Part shown: positions 49,178 to 59,571 of the stretch, in pieces
Position numbering within the stretch: position 1 is the stretch's first letter
How the letters are laid out: each line of letters starts with the position of its first letter
Assembly: GCF_900220975.1 (NCBI RefSeq)
Contig: NZ_OBQD01000010.1
Coordinates: 186,001-250,000, forward strand
DNA from: Rhizobium subbaraonis
GTDB taxonomy: Bacteria > Pseudomonadota > Alphaproteobacteria > Rhizobiales > Rhizobiaceae
DNA length: 64,000 nucleotides
Direction: 5' to 3'
Translations under genes and position numbers: made by a program
The notes under the pieces: generated by a model
What the model saw: the letters and a program-made list of their open reading frames with translations, nothing else
Database searches by the model: none
Told to the model about the DNA's origin: nothing

Positions 49178-52100
49178 CTACTGTGCTGCCTTGTCATGCT
49201 CCGCAGGCGTCGTCGCCGGCGGGCTGGCGGCTTCCGGCGCAGGGCCACCCCCGCCGATACCCGCGACCCGGTGCGCCCGCTCGCGCAGCCACTGGAACGT
49301 GACGTACAGAGCCGGGATCAGGAAGATGCCGGCGAGCGAGGCGGCCAGCATGCCACCCGCGACCCCGGTGCCCACGGCCCGGCGGCTGAGCATGCCCGCT
49401 CCCTGCGCCGTCACCAGCGGAACCAGGCCGACGATGAAGGCAAAGCTCGTCATCATGACGGCGCGGAAGCGGGTGCGCGCGCCGTCGATTGCCGCGTCGA
49501 CGATGCTCTCCCCCCTCTCACGCCGGAATTTCGCGAATTCCACGATCAGGATTGCGTTCTTCGAGGCGAGCGCGATCAACACCACAAGGCCGATCTGCGC
49601 ATAGATGTCGAAGGACAGGCCGGCGACCAGGATGGAGACCAGCGCCCCGACCACGCCGACGATGACCGAAAGCAGGACAGGAATCGGGATCGTCCAGCTC
49701 TCGTATAGGGCAACGAGAAAGAGATAGGCAAACAGCACGGCAAGGGCGAGGATCGTCGTTGTCTTGCCTGCCGCCTCCAGCTCCTGCAGCGCCGTGCCCG
49801 TCCATTCGTAGCTGTAGCCCGGCGGCAGCGTCGCGGCCGAAACGGCCTCCATGGCTTGCAGCGCCTGACCGGAGGAGACGCCCGGCGCGGGCTGCCCGTT
49901 CAGCGTTATCGAGCGATAGTTGTTGTAGCGCACGATGGATTGCGGCCCGACGATGTAGCGGACGCTTGCGACGGATGCCACCGGCACCATCTGGCCCTGT
50001 GCATTGCGGACATGCAGCCGCGAAATGTCGGCGACCGACCGCCGATCGGCCTGTGCGGCCTGCATCGTCACGCGCCAGCTTCGGCCATAGAGGTTGAAGT
50101 CGTTGATGTAGAACGAGCCGAGCGTGCCCTGCAGCGTGGCGAACAGGTCACTGACCGACACGCCGAGCGCCTGCAGCCTGTCGCGATCGAGATCCAGATA
50201 GAGCTGCGGCGAACTGGCCGAATAGGTGGTGAAGGTCGGTCCGAGCAGCGGGTTCTGGTTGGCGGCGATGATGAGGCCGCGCGCGGTTTCGGCAAGCTCC
50301 GCCGGCGAGCGCCCCTGCAGGTCGAGCAACTGGTACTCGAAGCCCGACCCGGTTCCCAGTCCCATGATCGGCGGCAGGTTGAATGCGAAAATCTGCGCCT
50401 CGCGGATCGCCGCTCCCTTCGCCATCGCGGTCGCGACGGCCGCGTCGACGGAAGCCGCAGCGGTCGTCCGGTCGGCAAAAGGCTTCATCGTCACCACGGC
50501 AAATCCGCTGCTCGACTTCGCAAGCCCGTCGAGGAAGCTGTAGCCGGTGACGGTGATGACGTTGGCGACCCCCTCGATCTCGCCGAGCATGGCCTCGACC
50601 CGCTTCACCACCGCATCCGTGCGGTTGAACGAGGCGCCTTCCGGCAGGCGGATTTCGGTGAAGAACGCCCCCTGGTCCTCCGCCGGCAGGAAGCCGGTCG
50701 GCACGATGCGGAACAACCAGCCGGCAGCGCCTGCGGCGACCGCGAGCAGCACCAGCCCGATCACGACCCGCCGGGCGAGATGGCCGGCGACGAAGGCATA
50801 GCCGTCGCGTCCCTTATCGATGCCGCGCGAAATAAAGCCGAGGACGCCCCGCTTCGGCCCGTGATGCGGCTTCAGCAGGATCGCGCAGAGCGCCGGGCTG
50901 AGCGTAAGCGCATTGATCGCCGACAGCACCATGGACACGGATACGGCGACGGCGAACTGCTGGAACAGTTGCCCGCTCAATCCCGGGATGAACGCGACGG
51001 GGACGAACACCGACAGCAGAACGAGCGTGATGGCGACGATCGCGCCGGTGATTTCCCCCATTGCGAGCCGTGCGGCCTCGGCCGCCTGCATCCCGGGGTT
51101 TTCCTCCATCACCCGTTCGACGTTCTCCACCACCACAATCGCATCGTCCACGACAATGCCGATCGCCAGCACGAGCGCCAGCAGCGAGACGGTGTTGAGC
51201 GAGAACCCCAGCGCAAGGATGATCGCGAAGGTGCCGATCAGCGCGACAGGAACGGCGATCAGCGGGATGAGGGCAGCCCGCCAGTTTCCAAGAAACAGGA
51301 AGACGACGATTATGACGAGCACGAATGCCTCGATCAGCGTGTGCTCGACATTCTCGACGCTGGCCTCGACGAATTGCGCGGTGTCGTAGGCGACCTGGTA
51401 TTTCAGTCCTTCGGGAAAGCCTTTGGAGAGCCGCTCCATCGCCTCGTTGACGCCGCGCGCGGCAGCCAGCGCGTTGGCGCCCGGCGCCTGGTAGGTGCCG
51501 ATCATGGCAACCGGTCGGCCGTTGAAACGCGCGGTCGAATCGGAACTGGCTGCCCCGAGCTCCACCCGCGCCACGTCACGCACCCGCACGAAGGAACCAT
51601 CAGGCTCGGCGCGGAGCACGATGTCTTCGAACTGCGAGGGATCGCTCAGGCGCCCCTGCGTCTGAAGGTTCAGCTGGAACAGGGGATCGTCCGTCATCGG
51701 CTGCGCGCCGATGCGCCCGATCGCAGCCTGTACGTTCTGCGCGCGCAGCGCGTTGACCACGTCCGTGGGTGTCAGCTTCAGGCTCGTCATGCGGTCGACG
51801 TTCAACACGATCCGCATGGAATAGTCCTGAGCGCCGAACAGCGACGCGTCGCCCACGCCGGGCACACGCTTGATCGTATCGAGCAGGTTGATGGTGGCGT
51901 AGTTCGACAGGAACAGGTTGTCGAAGTCCTTGCCTTCCTCGCCGTAGATGGTGATCACCTGCATCAGCGCCGACGACTTCTTGCGCACGCTGACACCGGA
52001 TTGCTTGACCTCCGAAGGCAGCCCCGCCTCGGCGAGCGACACGCGGTTCTGCACGTTCACGGTGGCGATGTCGGGATCCGTACCGACGGCGAAGGTGACG

Positions 52101-52375
52101 GTCAGGTTGTAGGAACCGTCCGCGCCGCTGGTGGACTTCATGTAGAGCATGTTGTCGACGCCGACGACCTTGCTCTCGATCGGCTGGGCCACGGTCGCCT
52201 CGACGACGTCGGCGCCGGCACCGGAGTAGCTGGCGCTGACGCTGACCTGCGGCGGAACGATATCCGGAAACTGCGCCACGGGCAGTTGCGTCATCGCGAT
52301 CAGTCCCGCCAGCGTCAGGACAATGGAGATGACAGCGGCGAAACGCGGGCGATCGATGAAGATTTCCGAAATCAT
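49178..52375 (-). CDS. RND efflux transporter permease (AcrB/MexB type)
   Basis: A 1065-residue inner-membrane proton/drug antiporter with 12 helices and large periplasmic loops. Characteristic stretches are [39 protein letters not shown], the proton-relay aspartates in [17 protein letters not shown], and [16 protein letters not shown]. The size and hydrophobic pattern match the HAE1 family, so multidrug or detergent export is expected. It follows the adaptor gene by three bases. No outer-membrane channel gene adjoins, so a TolC-type partner must come from elsewhere. Confidence 0.95.
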   Translation of the reverse strand: MISEIFIDRPRFAAVISIVLTLAGLIAMTQLPVAQFPDIVPPQVSVSASYSGAGADVVEATVAQPIESKVVGVDNMLYMKSTSGADGSYNLTVTFAVGTDPDIATVNVQNRVSLAEAGLPSEVKQSGVSVRKKSSALMQVITIYGEEGKDFDNLFLSNYATINLLDTIKRVPGVGDASLFGAQDYSMRIVLNVDRMTSLKLTPTDVVNALRAQNVQAAIGRIGAQPMTDDPLFQLNLQTQGRLSDPSQFEDIVLRAEPDGSFVRVRDVARVELGAASSDSTARFNGRPVAMIGTYQAPGANALAAARGVNEAMERLSKGFPEGLKYQVAYDTAQFVEASVENVEHTLIEAFVLVIIVVFLFLGNWRAALIPLIAVPVALIGTFAIILALGFSLNTVSLLALVLAIGIVVDDAIVVVENVERVMEENPGMQAAEAARLAMGEITGAIVAITLVLLSVFVPVAFIPGLSGQLFQQFAVAVSVSMVLSAINALTLSPALCAILLKPHHGPKRGVLGFISRGIDKGRDGYAFVAGHLARRVVIGLVLLAVAAGAAGWLFRIVPTGFLPAEDQGAFFTEIRLPEGASFNRTDAVVKRVEAMLGEIEGVANVITVTGYSFLDGLAKSSSGFAVVTMKPFADRTTAAASVDAAVATAMAKGAAIREAQIFAFNLPPIMGLGTGSGFEYQLLDLQGRSPAELAETARGLIIAANQNPLLGPTFTTYSASSPQLYLDLDRDRLQALGVSVSDLFATLQGTLGSFYINDFNLYGRSWRVTMQAAQADRRSVADISRLHVRNAQGQMVPVASVASVRYIVGPQSIVRYNNYRSITLNGQPAPGVSSGQALQAMEAVSAATLPPGYSYEWTGTALQELEAAGKTTTILALAVLFAYLFLVALYESWTIPIPVLLSVIVGVVGALVSILVAGLSFDIYAQIGLVVLIALASKNAILIVEFAKFRRERGESIVDAAIDGARTRFRAVMMTSFAFIVGLVPLVTAQGAGMLSRRAVGTGVAGGMLAASLAGIFLIPALYVTFQWLRERAHRVAGIGGGGPAPEAASPPATTPAEHDKAAQ

Positions 52376-52378
52376 CGA

Positions 52379-53503
52379 TCAGCCACCTGCCGCAGGAGCG
52401 ACGGCAGCGTCGACGACGATGCCCGGCCGCACCTTGCCGATGCCGTCGGTGACGACCGCTTCCCCGTCCTTCAGGCCGGAGGCGACGACGGAAAAGCCGC
52501 GCGAGGAACGGGAGATGTCGACCCGGCGAAGCTCCACCTTGGAATCGGCGCCGACAACCATGACGAAGGCGCCCTGCTGATCCCGCTGCACGGCCTCCTG
52601 GGGAATGGCGAGCACGTCCTGCGCGTTGGACTGCTCCAGTTCGACGCGCACCAGCGATCCGTCGAGCAGCAGCCCGTCGGGATTGGGGAATTGCGCCCGG
52701 ACCGTAACGGTATCCGTGCCCTGCGTGACATTGCTGGAGACGAAATTGATAGTGCCCTTGGAGGGGTATTCCACGCCGTTGGGCAGGATGATGCGGACAT
52801 TGGCGCCCGGCGAAATCTCGCCGCTGCGCACCTGCTCCTGATAGGTCAGGTACATGGCGGTCGCGACAGAGAATTCGGCATAGATGGGATCGAGGCGCGT
52901 CAGCGTCGTCAGTGCGCCGCTGTCCGGCCCGACGAGCGCGCCGACGTCGACGGCGGTCAAGCCCACGATGCCGTCGAACGGTGCGGTGATCCTGGTGTAG
53001 GACAGGTTCAGCTCGGCCTGTGCCTTGCTGCCGTTCAACCGGACGAGATCCGCCTCGGACTTCTTCACCTGAGCGTTGGCGATGTCCACCTGGGACTGCG
53101 GCACCGTGTTGCTGGCAAGCAGCCGGTTGGAGCGGTCGCGCTCGATGATCGCCAGATCGCGCTGCGCCTCCGCAGACTGTATCGAGCCGACAATCTCCTG
53201 GAGGGCCGCCTGATAGGCGCCGTCCTCGACGCTGTAGAGCAGCGTGCCGGCCTTCACCTTCTGCCCTTCCTGGAAATCCACCGATTCGAGGAAGCCGGAC
53301 ACGCGCGCGCGGATATCGACCCGCTGGATCGCGACCAGTCGCCCCGTCAGGTCAACGCTTTCGCGCAGGTCCATGATCTTGGCCGGAACGACCACGACGG
53401 CGGGTGGCGGCGGCGCCTCCTGCGCCCTTGCTGCCCCTGCAGGCAGAAGGCCGGCCAAAGCGCAAGACAATATGACTGCTACCAGAGGCCCCATAATCCG
53501 CAT
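52379..53503 (-). CDS. RND periplasmic adaptor subunit
   Basis: A 374-residue membrane fusion protein with a signal peptide (AVILSCALAGLLPAGAARAQ) and no lipobox. Lipoyl and hairpin segments (VDIRARVSGFLESVDFQEGQKVKAG; AQRDLAIIERDRSNRLLASNTVPQSQVD) and the beta-barrel region (LSYTRITAPFDGIVG) follow. It bridges the permease and an outer-membrane channel. It is the first gene of the two-gene operon, and the adjacent permease starts three bases later. A palindrome lies 85 bases upstream. Confidence 0.94.
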   Translation of the reverse strand: MRIMGPLVAVILSCALAGLLPAGAARAQEAPPPPAVVVVPAKIMDLRESVDLTGRLVAIQRVDIRARVSGFLESVDFQEGQKVKAGTLLYSVEDGAYQAALQEIVGSIQSAEAQRDLAIIERDRSNRLLASNTVPQSQVDIANAQVKKSEADLVRLNGSKAQAELNLSYTRITAPFDGIVGLTAVDVGALVGPDSGALTTLTRLDPIYAEFSVATAMYLTYQEQVRSGEISPGANVRIILPNGVEYPSKGTINFVSSNVTQGTDTVTVRAQFPNPDGLLLDGSLVRVELEQSNAQDVLAIPQEAVQRDQQGAFVMVVGADSKVELRRVDISRSSRGFSVVASGLKDGEAVVTDGIGKVRPGIVVDAAVAPAAGG

Positions 53504-53804
53504 GCAATGTCCCCGCCCATCCCGCAGATACAGAAAGGTTCCTTATAGGCACCACGAGAAAGAGTAGTCGTGAACAAATCGATTGGGAAGACGTCTTGCC
53601 CAGCCACCACGCGCAAAACCTCAACTGCGCCACAACCAGCCAGAAAACCGCGATCATGCTTAAGACACGCTGAACGGTCACCCTCCACCGGCGCTTGCGA
53701 CACGGGAGCGATGGAAATGCCGGGCGGGACCGGCCATGAGACGACTGTCTGCAACGGTGCGGCCATGCTATCAACGGCCCGCCTCCCATACTCCACCTGG
53801 CCGG
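53504..53804. promoter_or_regulatory. Control region of RND operon with AAGACGTCTT palindrome
   Basis: This gene-free gap separates the left-going adaptor gene from ybaN. A perfect 10-bp palindrome AAGACGTCTT stands at 53588-53597, with flanking GG/CC that extend the symmetry, 85 bases upstream of the adaptor start. Efflux pumps are often controlled by a TetR- or MarR-type repressor at such sites, but no such gene is next to it here. Confidence 0.4.
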
Positions 53805-54179
53805 ATGCCGATGAAACTGCCGCTTCGAATACTCTGTCTTTGCCTGGGCTGGCTGATGGTCGCGCTGGGCGTCGTCGGCATCTTCCTGCCGCTGCTGCCC
53901 ACAACGCCGTTTCTGCTTGTGGCGGCCGCGCTTTTCGCGCGTTCCTCGCCGCGTTTCGAGACATGGCTGGTAAATCACCCGCAACTGGGCCCGCCGCTTC
54001 GCCGCTGGCGCGAGAACGGCGCCATTGCGCCGCGCGCGAAAGCCACAGCGATTGCGATGATCGCCACGAGCTATGCAGCCTTCGTGCTTTTCAGCGGCCC
54101 GAGCACCCAGACCGCCGCCATGGTGGCCCTCGTCATGGCCGGCCCTGCGCTCTTCATCCTGACCCGGCCGGGCGGCTGA
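53805..54179 (+). CDS. ybaN: YbaN family membrane protein (DUF454)
   Basis: A 124-residue inner-membrane protein with two or three helices. The YbaN signature is complete: CLCLGWLMVALGVVGIFLPLLPTTPFLLVAAALFARSSPRF in order, then NHPQLGPPLRRWRENGAI. The start may be 53805 or the ATG two codons later; both lack a strong ribosome-binding site. The function of the family is not established. Confidence 0.88.
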   Translation: MPMKLPLRILCLCLGWLMVALGVVGIFLPLLPTTPFLLVAAALFARSSPRFETWLVNHPQLGPPLRRWRENGAIAPRAKATAIAMIATSYAAFVLFSGPSTQTAAMVALVMAGPALFILTRPGG

Positions 54180-54345
54180 GCATCCGGTTGGCCCCGCCTA
54201 CCTCACGCTTGGTAGGGGCGTACCGCCGATCATCCGAACGTCTCCGGCTTCTTTGCCGTCTCCCCTCTCCCGCAAGCCCCTGTTTCGGCTATCTTGGTTG
54301 CGGAAGCGTCCGGCTGCGATTCCGTGAAGGGAGAAGCGTTCTAAA

Positions 54346-55533
54346 ATGCTCTACGACTATTGCGTCATCGGCGGAGGGATCGTCGGGCTTGCCACGGCGA
54401 TGCAGCTTCTGGAGGCCCGGCCCGGCGCGAGCCTCGTCCTCATCGAAAAGGAAGACGCGCTCGGCCTGCACCAGACCGGGCACAACAGCGGCGTCATCCA
54501 CGCCGGCATCTACTATCCGCCCGGCAGCCTGAAAGCGGAGCTTTGCCGCAAGGGTGCGCAGGCGACGAAGGACTTCTGCGCCGAGCACGGCATCGCCTTC
54601 GAAGTCTGCGGCAAGCTTCTGGTCGCGACCAATCCTCTGGAGGCGAAACGCATGGAGGCGCTTCTGGAGCGTTCGCAAAGCAATGCGATCGAGGTGCACC
54701 GGATCAGCGAGGGCGAGCTGCGCGAGCGGGAACCCAACATCGCCGGCCTCGGCGCCCTGTTCGTGCCGTCCACCGGCATCGTCAGCTATGCCGAGGTCTG
54801 CCAGGCGATGGGCCGGATCATAGCAGCCCGGGGCGGCGAAATCCGGCTCGGCACCCGCGTCAAGGCGATCAGGGAAATGGCGGACGCCGTGTCGGTCTCC
54901 GCCGACTGCGAAAGCTGGCAGGCACGCAAGCTGATCGCCTGCGCAGGCCTGCAGTCGGACCGGCTCGCCCGGCTCGCCGGGGTTGCGATCGAACACCGCA
55001 TCGTTCCCTTCCGCGGAGAGTACTATCGCCTGCCCGATCACAAGAGCGGTATCGTGCGCCACCTGATCTATCCAATCCCCGACCCGAACCTCCCCTTTCT
55101 CGGCATCCACCTCACGCGGATGATCGACGGCAGCGTCACCGTCGGCCCGAATGCAGTGCTTGGGTTTGCGCGGGAAGGCTACGGCCACCTTTCCTTCTCC
55201 CCCGGCGACATTGCCGACTACGCCATGTTCCCGGGTTTCTGGAAAACCCTGCTCGGCAACAGGAAATCGGCCTTCGTCGAGATGCGCAATTCGCTGTGGA
55301 AGCCAGGTTATCTGGAGGAATGCCGGAAATACTGCCCCGGGTTGGAGCTTGCGGACCTGCTGCCGCACCGGGCCGGTATCCGCGCCCAGGCCGTCAGGCG
55401 CGACGGCACGCTGGTGCACGACTTCCTTTTTGCGGCCACCGACCGCATGCTGCACGTCTGCAACGCACCGTCGCCAGCAGCCACTTCCGCCATTCCGATC
55501 GCAGACATGATTGTGGAACGGGTTTTGCAGTAA
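54346..55533 (+). CDS. lhgO: L-2-hydroxyglutarate oxidase LhgO
   Basis: A 395-residue FAD enzyme that oxidises L-2-hydroxyglutarate to 2-oxoglutarate, a repair and lysine-breakdown step linked to the quinone pool. It shows the FAD motif YDYCVIGGGIVGLATAMQLL, the diagnostic HQTGHNSGVIHAGIYYPPGSLKA, and FRGEYYRLPDHK and SAFVEMRNSLWKPGYLEEC. No glutarate hydroxylase gene (csiD) adjoins. Confidence 0.94.
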   Translation: MLYDYCVIGGGIVGLATAMQLLEARPGASLVLIEKEDALGLHQTGHNSGVIHAGIYYPPGSLKAELCRKGAQATKDFCAEHGIAFEVCGKLLVATNPLEAKRMEALLERSQSNAIEVHRISEGELREREPNIAGLGALFVPSTGIVSYAEVCQAMGRIIAARGGEIRLGTRVKAIREMADAVSVSADCESWQARKLIACAGLQSDRLARLAGVAIEHRIVPFRGEYYRLPDHKSGIVRHLIYPIPDPNLPFLGIHLTRMIDGSVTVGPNAVLGFAREGYGHLSFSPGDIADYAMFPGFWKTLLGNRKSAFVEMRNSLWKPGYLEECRKYCPGLELADLLPHRAGIRAQAVRRDGTLVHDFLFAATDRMLHVCNAPSPAATSAIPIADMIVERVLQ

Positions 55534-55567
55534 GTCCTGGTAGCTGATTTCGGCCGGATAGACCTCC

Positions 55568-56701
55568 ATGCAACACGATACCAAGCCGCAGAAATCGACG
55601 CTGGCGCTTTTCGCCCGCGAGGAACGCCTCCTGCCGGTCAGCCTTTTCGCTGCCGCAGCCTTCTATGCCTATGGCGACACGTTCGCAGCCTGCCTTTCCC
55701 ATCCCGTCGGTCTCGCACTGGTTTTCGCCGCACTGTTCGCGATCATCCTGGGATCGGTCCTGTCCGTCGTCAGGCATGCGGACGAACTGGCCGATCGCCT
55801 GGGAGAACCCTTCGGCACGCTGATACTGACGCTGACGATCACCACGATCGAGGTCGTGGCGATCTCGGCCGTGATGTTCCACGGCGACAACAACTCGACG
55901 CTGGTCCGCGACACGCTGTTCGCCGTCATCATGATCATCCTGAACGGCATGGTCGGGCTGTCGCTGCTGCTCGGCGCCTGGCGGCGCCCCGAACAACGCC
56001 ACAACCTGCAGGGCGCCAACGCCTATCTCGGGCTTATCGTCCCGCTGGCGACGCTCAGCCTCGTCCTGCCGGAGTTCCAGCCCGCCGCATACGGCCCGGC
56101 CATTTCCTCGCTGCACCAGACGGTGCTCGTGTTCATGTCCATAGTGCTATACGGCACGTTCCTGCTGCTGCAGACGGGACGGCACAGGGTCTATTTCACG
56201 CAGCGTAACAGCCGCGAGGACCACGGCCCGCAGCACGCCCCGTCCGCATACCCCTTACTCGTCCACGTGATGCTGCTGTTTGCCTACATGGCACCGGTCG
56301 TCTACCTGGTCGATCATCTGGCAAAACCCATCGACTACCTCGTCGAGACGATACGCGCGCCGGCAGCGCTTGGCGGCGTCATCATGGCCGTACTGGTCGC
56401 AACGCCGGAAGCCATCAGCGCCGTGCGCGCCGCCATCGCCGACCGGCTGCAGCGGGCGGTCAACATCTTCCTGGGGTCGGTGCTTTCCACCATTGGCCTG
56501 ACAGTTCCCGTCATGCTGGCGATCAGCCATCTCACCGGCCACACGATCACCCTCGGCCTTGGCCGTTCGGAAATGGTCATGCTGATCCTGACGCTCGCCG
56601 TCAGCATGATCACCTTCGCCAGCGGGCGCACGAACCTGATGCAAGGGTCGGTGCACCTCACACTGTTCATCACCTATCTTTTGCTCATCCTGGAAGGATA
56701 G
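55568..56701 (+). CDS. chaA: Calcium/cation:proton antiporter ChaA
   Basis: A 377-residue membrane antiporter of the CaCA superfamily with two inverted repeats of five helices. The conserved ion-binding alpha-repeats are visible in LTLTITTIEVVAISAVMFHG (first) and in MAVLVATPEAISAVRAAIAD (second), each with the critical Glu. It exports Ca2+, Na+ or K+ in exchange for protons. It starts 34 bases after lhgO, with a good ribosome-binding region. Confidence 0.9.
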   Translation: MQHDTKPQKSTLALFAREERLLPVSLFAAAAFYAYGDTFAACLSHPVGLALVFAALFAIILGSVLSVVRHADELADRLGEPFGTLILTLTITTIEVVAISAVMFHGDNNSTLVRDTLFAVIMIILNGMVGLSLLLGAWRRPEQRHNLQGANAYLGLIVPLATLSLVLPEFQPAAYGPAISSLHQTVLVFMSIVLYGTFLLLQTGRHRVYFTQRNSREDHGPQHAPSAYPLLVHVMLLFAYMAPVVYLVDHLAKPIDYLVETIRAPAALGGVIMAVLVATPEAISAVRAAIADRLQRAVNIFLGSVLSTIGLTVPVMLAISHLTGHTITLGLGRSEMVMLILTLAVSMITFASGRTNLMQGSVHLTLFITYLLLILEG

Positions 56702-56746
56702 CGCCGCTGTCACCACGGCAGTCAACGCGCAGAAAGGCTCCTGCAT

Positions 56747-57340
56747 TTGTCATTGGAACTGCTGATCGAAAAATATGGAACGCTCGCTGTCTTCCTTGGC
56801 GCGGGCGTGGAAGGCGAGACGGCCGTCGTCATCGGCGGCGTGCTGGCTCACCGCGGCTACCTGTCGTTCTGGCAGGTGGCGGTCGCCGCCGCGATCGGAT
56901 CGTTCATCGCAGACCAGTTCTTTTTCCTGGCCGGCCGTTACGCCCGTGCCAGCGCCATGGTCCGGCGCATCCTCGCCAATCCTGGGATCGCTTCGGTACA
57001 GCGGCTCTTGGAACGGCATCCGAACGGCTTCGTCTTCGCGTTCCGGTTCATCTACGGCCTTCGCACGATCAGCCCGATCGCGATCGGCACCACAAAGATC
57101 CCGACCGCCCGGTTTGTGGTGCTGAATGCGCTTGCCGCATGTATCTGGGGACCACTGTTCGCCGGGGTCGGCTACGTGTTCGGTCAGGGGGCCGAACATC
57201 TTCTCGGACGGCTGCCGTTGCCGCACCACCTTCTTTTGGCGGCAGCAGTTCCATGCGGCCTCCTGCTCGCACTGGCATACGTCTTCCGCAAACGGCTCTT
57301 ACGGTTTTTCCGGTCGGCACCGCGCGAGACGAGCAAATAG
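56747..57340 (+). CDS. DedA family membrane protein
   Basis: A 197-residue DedA/SNARE-associated protein with about five helices. Typical stretches are YGTLAVFLGAGVEGETAVVIGGVLAHRG, FRFIYGLRTISPIAIG (the conserved Arg) and AACIWGPLFAGVGYVFG. Members are linked to membrane lipid scrambling and envelope integrity. The start is TTG at 56747, 45 bases after chaA, and AAAGG stands about 12 bases before it. Confidence 0.88.
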   Translation: MSLELLIEKYGTLAVFLGAGVEGETAVVIGGVLAHRGYLSFWQVAVAAAIGSFIADQFFFLAGRYARASAMVRRILANPGIASVQRLLERHPNGFVFAFRFIYGLRTISPIAIGTTKIPTARFVVLNALAACIWGPLFAGVGYVFGQGAEHLLGRLPLPHHLLLAAAVPCGLLLALAYVFRKRLLRFFRSAPRETSK

Positions 57341-57362
57341 GAGGGCGCCCACGCCGGAAGGC

Positions 57363-58469
57363 TCAGATCGCCTGGCTGCGATCCGCTATGGCAGAAAGCC
57401 TCGGCATGTCAGCGCCGTAGCCGGCGTCCCTAGCAAGATGGATGAATGCTTCGATCCGCCGCTCGACCTTCTGGCGATGGTTCTGGGCGATGTCCGATAG
57501 CTTATGGTCGAGGAAGGGGTTGGCGAAGCGTTCCATCGTCGTCGCGAGATAGGCCTTCGCTTCGTCCTTGCGGCCGAGCGCGACAAAGGCCGGCAGGACT
57601 TCGTGTTCGAAGATCGCGGCAAGCTCCGCTTCCACGACCGGAACGGCAATGAACGCGCGAACGACGGCATCCGCCGGGGCGCCGTGCCGCTGCCACATGT
57701 CGACGAGCGCTGTGTGGCCGAGATTGAGGATATGCAGCTTCAGCGTCTCGATTTCCTTGAGATCATCGACAAGCTGGATCGAAGGATGCTGAGTCGGCGC
57801 GACGAGCCCGGGCGTGCGTTCGATGGCCCAGAGCGCATAGGGTTCGGCCACGGCCCCCGCCGGCTCGATCGGTGCCGACACGATCCGGTCGACGAGGCTG
57901 GAGGCCCAGACGGTCTCCTCCTCGATGTAGCGGATGAGATCGGCAGACGCGCCGTTGGCCCGTGCGAGCGCACCGACGAGACCGCGCAGCACCTTGCCGT
58001 TGTCGGCGATCAGCTCCATCGGCAGGATGGTGAGCGGCACAGCACCGGCGGCATGCCGCGCGGCAAGGAGATGGTAGAGTTTTGCCGGAAAGCTCATTGC
58101 CGGCAAGAAGTCGGGCTCACGATCTTCCGGCCGGCCATCGTAACCTGAATCGCCAGTATTGGAGAGGACGTATTCGGCCTCCTCCACGAAGACCCGGCGC
58201 ACCTCGTCGTACTGGACCGCCATCGAGAGGCATCGCTTGACGGAGGTGACCCGCCGCGTCTCGTCGATCACCCTGCCGTCCTGCCGGCCGCGCACCCGCA
58301 CCGGATAGCCTTCAGGTGCCGCGAGTGCCGCAAGCCGCCCTGCCCGCGCCGGGTCGCCCGACGTCTGAACGACCGTAACCGCCATGGCCGGCGTTCCCTC
58401 GGAAAGAAACAGGTCGGCGTGGGCCTGCAGGAAGCGGCTGGTGCCGAACTGGATGACGGGAGTTTTCAT
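57363..58469 (-). CDS. Mannitol/mannonate-family dehydrogenase (UxaB/UxuB-like)
   Basis: A 368-residue NAD(P) oxidoreductase of the mannitol dehydrogenase superfamily. The N-terminus has the dinucleotide-binding GTSRFLQAHADLFL, then DSGYDG and ILPMELIADNGKVLRGLV. In the C-terminal domain, KLHILNLGHTALVDMW carries a Lys/His pair near the active site. Tagaturonate or mannonate reductase activity is expected. It is the last gene of the sugar-acid operon, in the same direction, though 106 bases separate it from the Gfo/Idh gene. Confidence 0.85.
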   Translation of the reverse strand: MKTPVIQFGTSRFLQAHADLFLSEGTPAMAVTVVQTSGDPARAGRLAALAAPEGYPVRVRGRQDGRVIDETRRVTSVKRCLSMAVQYDEVRRVFVEEAEYVLSNTGDSGYDGRPEDREPDFLPAMSFPAKLYHLLAARHAAGAVPLTILPMELIADNGKVLRGLVGALARANGASADLIRYIEEETVWASSLVDRIVSAPIEPAGAVAEPYALWAIERTPGLVAPTQHPSIQLVDDLKEIETLKLHILNLGHTALVDMWQRHGAPADAVVRAFIAVPVVEAELAAIFEHEVLPAFVALGRKDEAKAYLATTMERFANPFLDHKLSDIAQNHRQKVERRIEAFIHLARDAGYGADMPRLSAIADRSQAI

Positions 58470-58575
58470 GAGCGGCCTGCCTTTTCCTGGGAAAGTGACG
58501 GCAGTTCATTCGAACCCGCCGCCACAATGCGGTTCACACGTTCCATGTGATCAATGCACGGGAGCGATCGGTACG

Positions 58576-59571
58576 CTAGAGTGCCAGTTCGCGCCGCAAC
58601 GTTTCGAGGCGATCCATGGCGATGACGCCGTCATGGATCGTCGGTGCGGGCGTCTCGGCGCCACCCAGTGCGGGCACCACGTCGGCCAGCAGCGAGAAGT
58701 ACCCCTTCGGGTCCTCGTTGGCGGCCGCGGTGAAGTTCGGCTTCCAGGTCAGGCTGTCCACGCTGTCGGACAGCGTCGCCGACGGATCGTCGACCTTGAA
58801 CGGCGGATTGCGGTTCCAGCGCACATCGATGACGTTGTCGACCTCGATGCGCTGGTGATCGCCCATGATCTCGATGCGCTCGACCGGCGCGCCGCGCGAC
58901 TGGATCGTGCCCATCGCGATCGTGCCGATCGCGCCGCATTCGAAATCGAAGTTGACGTGGAACAGCACCTTGCCGGGCTCCTTCTCAACCTTGCGCGCCG
59001 TCAGTTTCTTCACCGGCGAAACGAAGAACGAGACGAGGTCCATGTAGTGGACGCAGTGGTGCAGAAAGAAGCCGGTATAGTCGACATTGCCGACGAAGTA
59101 GCCGGGCGCCGTCATGTAGTAGCCCGTCAGACCCAGCACATCGCCGAAGCGGCCCGAACGCAGGATGTTTCCGGCGATCTTGTTGCCGGCCGAATAGCGC
59201 TTCATGAAGCCGACGAGCAGCGGCTTGCCCGACTTCTCCGAAGCCTCCTGCAACTCGCGGGCGCCGGCAGCACTCCCCGACGGCGGTTTTTCCATGAACA
59301 CCGGCAGGCCGCGCTCCAGCGCCATCTTGCCGAAAGCCAGGTGCTGGTCCGGCCCGACCGCCATGCCCACGGCATCGATGCCGGGGGTGCGGATCAGTTC
59401 TTCCGCATCGCTTGTCAGCTTGGACACGCCGAACTGGCGGCCGGCAGATGCGAGACGCTTCGCGTCGATATCGCAGAGGGCGACCAGTTCGACGTCGTGG
59501 CGAACGAGCTGGGGCAACAGCATCTGGGTGGCGTGGATGCCGCACCCGATCCAACCGATTTTCAGGGTCAT
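58576..59571 (-). CDS. Gfo/Idh/MocA family oxidoreductase
   Basis: A 331-residue NAD(P)-dependent sugar oxidoreductase. The N-terminal Rossmann motif is KIGWIGCGIHATQMLLPQL, the EKP motif is FMEKPPSG, and the C-terminal sheet domain includes DYTGFFLHHCVHYMDLVSFF. It probably oxidises a sugar, inositol or sugar-acid intermediate. Its start overlaps the stop of the isomerase gene by four bases (ATGA), so both act together. Confidence 0.92.
   Translation of the reverse strand: MTLKIGWIGCGIHATQMLLPQLVRHDVELVALCDIDAKRLASAGRQFGVSKLTSDAEELIRTPGIDAVGMAVGPDQHLAFGKMALERGLPVFMEKPPSGSAAGARELQEASEKSGKPLLVGFMKRYSAGNKIAGNILRSGRFGDVLGLTGYYMTAPGYFVGNVDYTGFFLHHCVHYMDLVSFFVSPVKKLTARKVEKEPGKVLFHVNFDFECGAIGTIAMGTIQSRGAPVERIEIMGDHQRIEVDNVIDVRWNRNPPFKVDDPSATLSDSVDSLTWKPNFTAAANEDPKGYFSLLADVVPALGGAETPAPTIHDGVIAMDRLETLRRELAL

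Noticed and set aside
49856-53548. A 1230-codon open frame on the plus strand
   Set aside because: It lies antisense to the RND permease and adaptor genes, is extremely rich in Arg, Asp, His and Gln, and has no recognisable domain. It is the usual mirror frame of GC-rich coding DNA.
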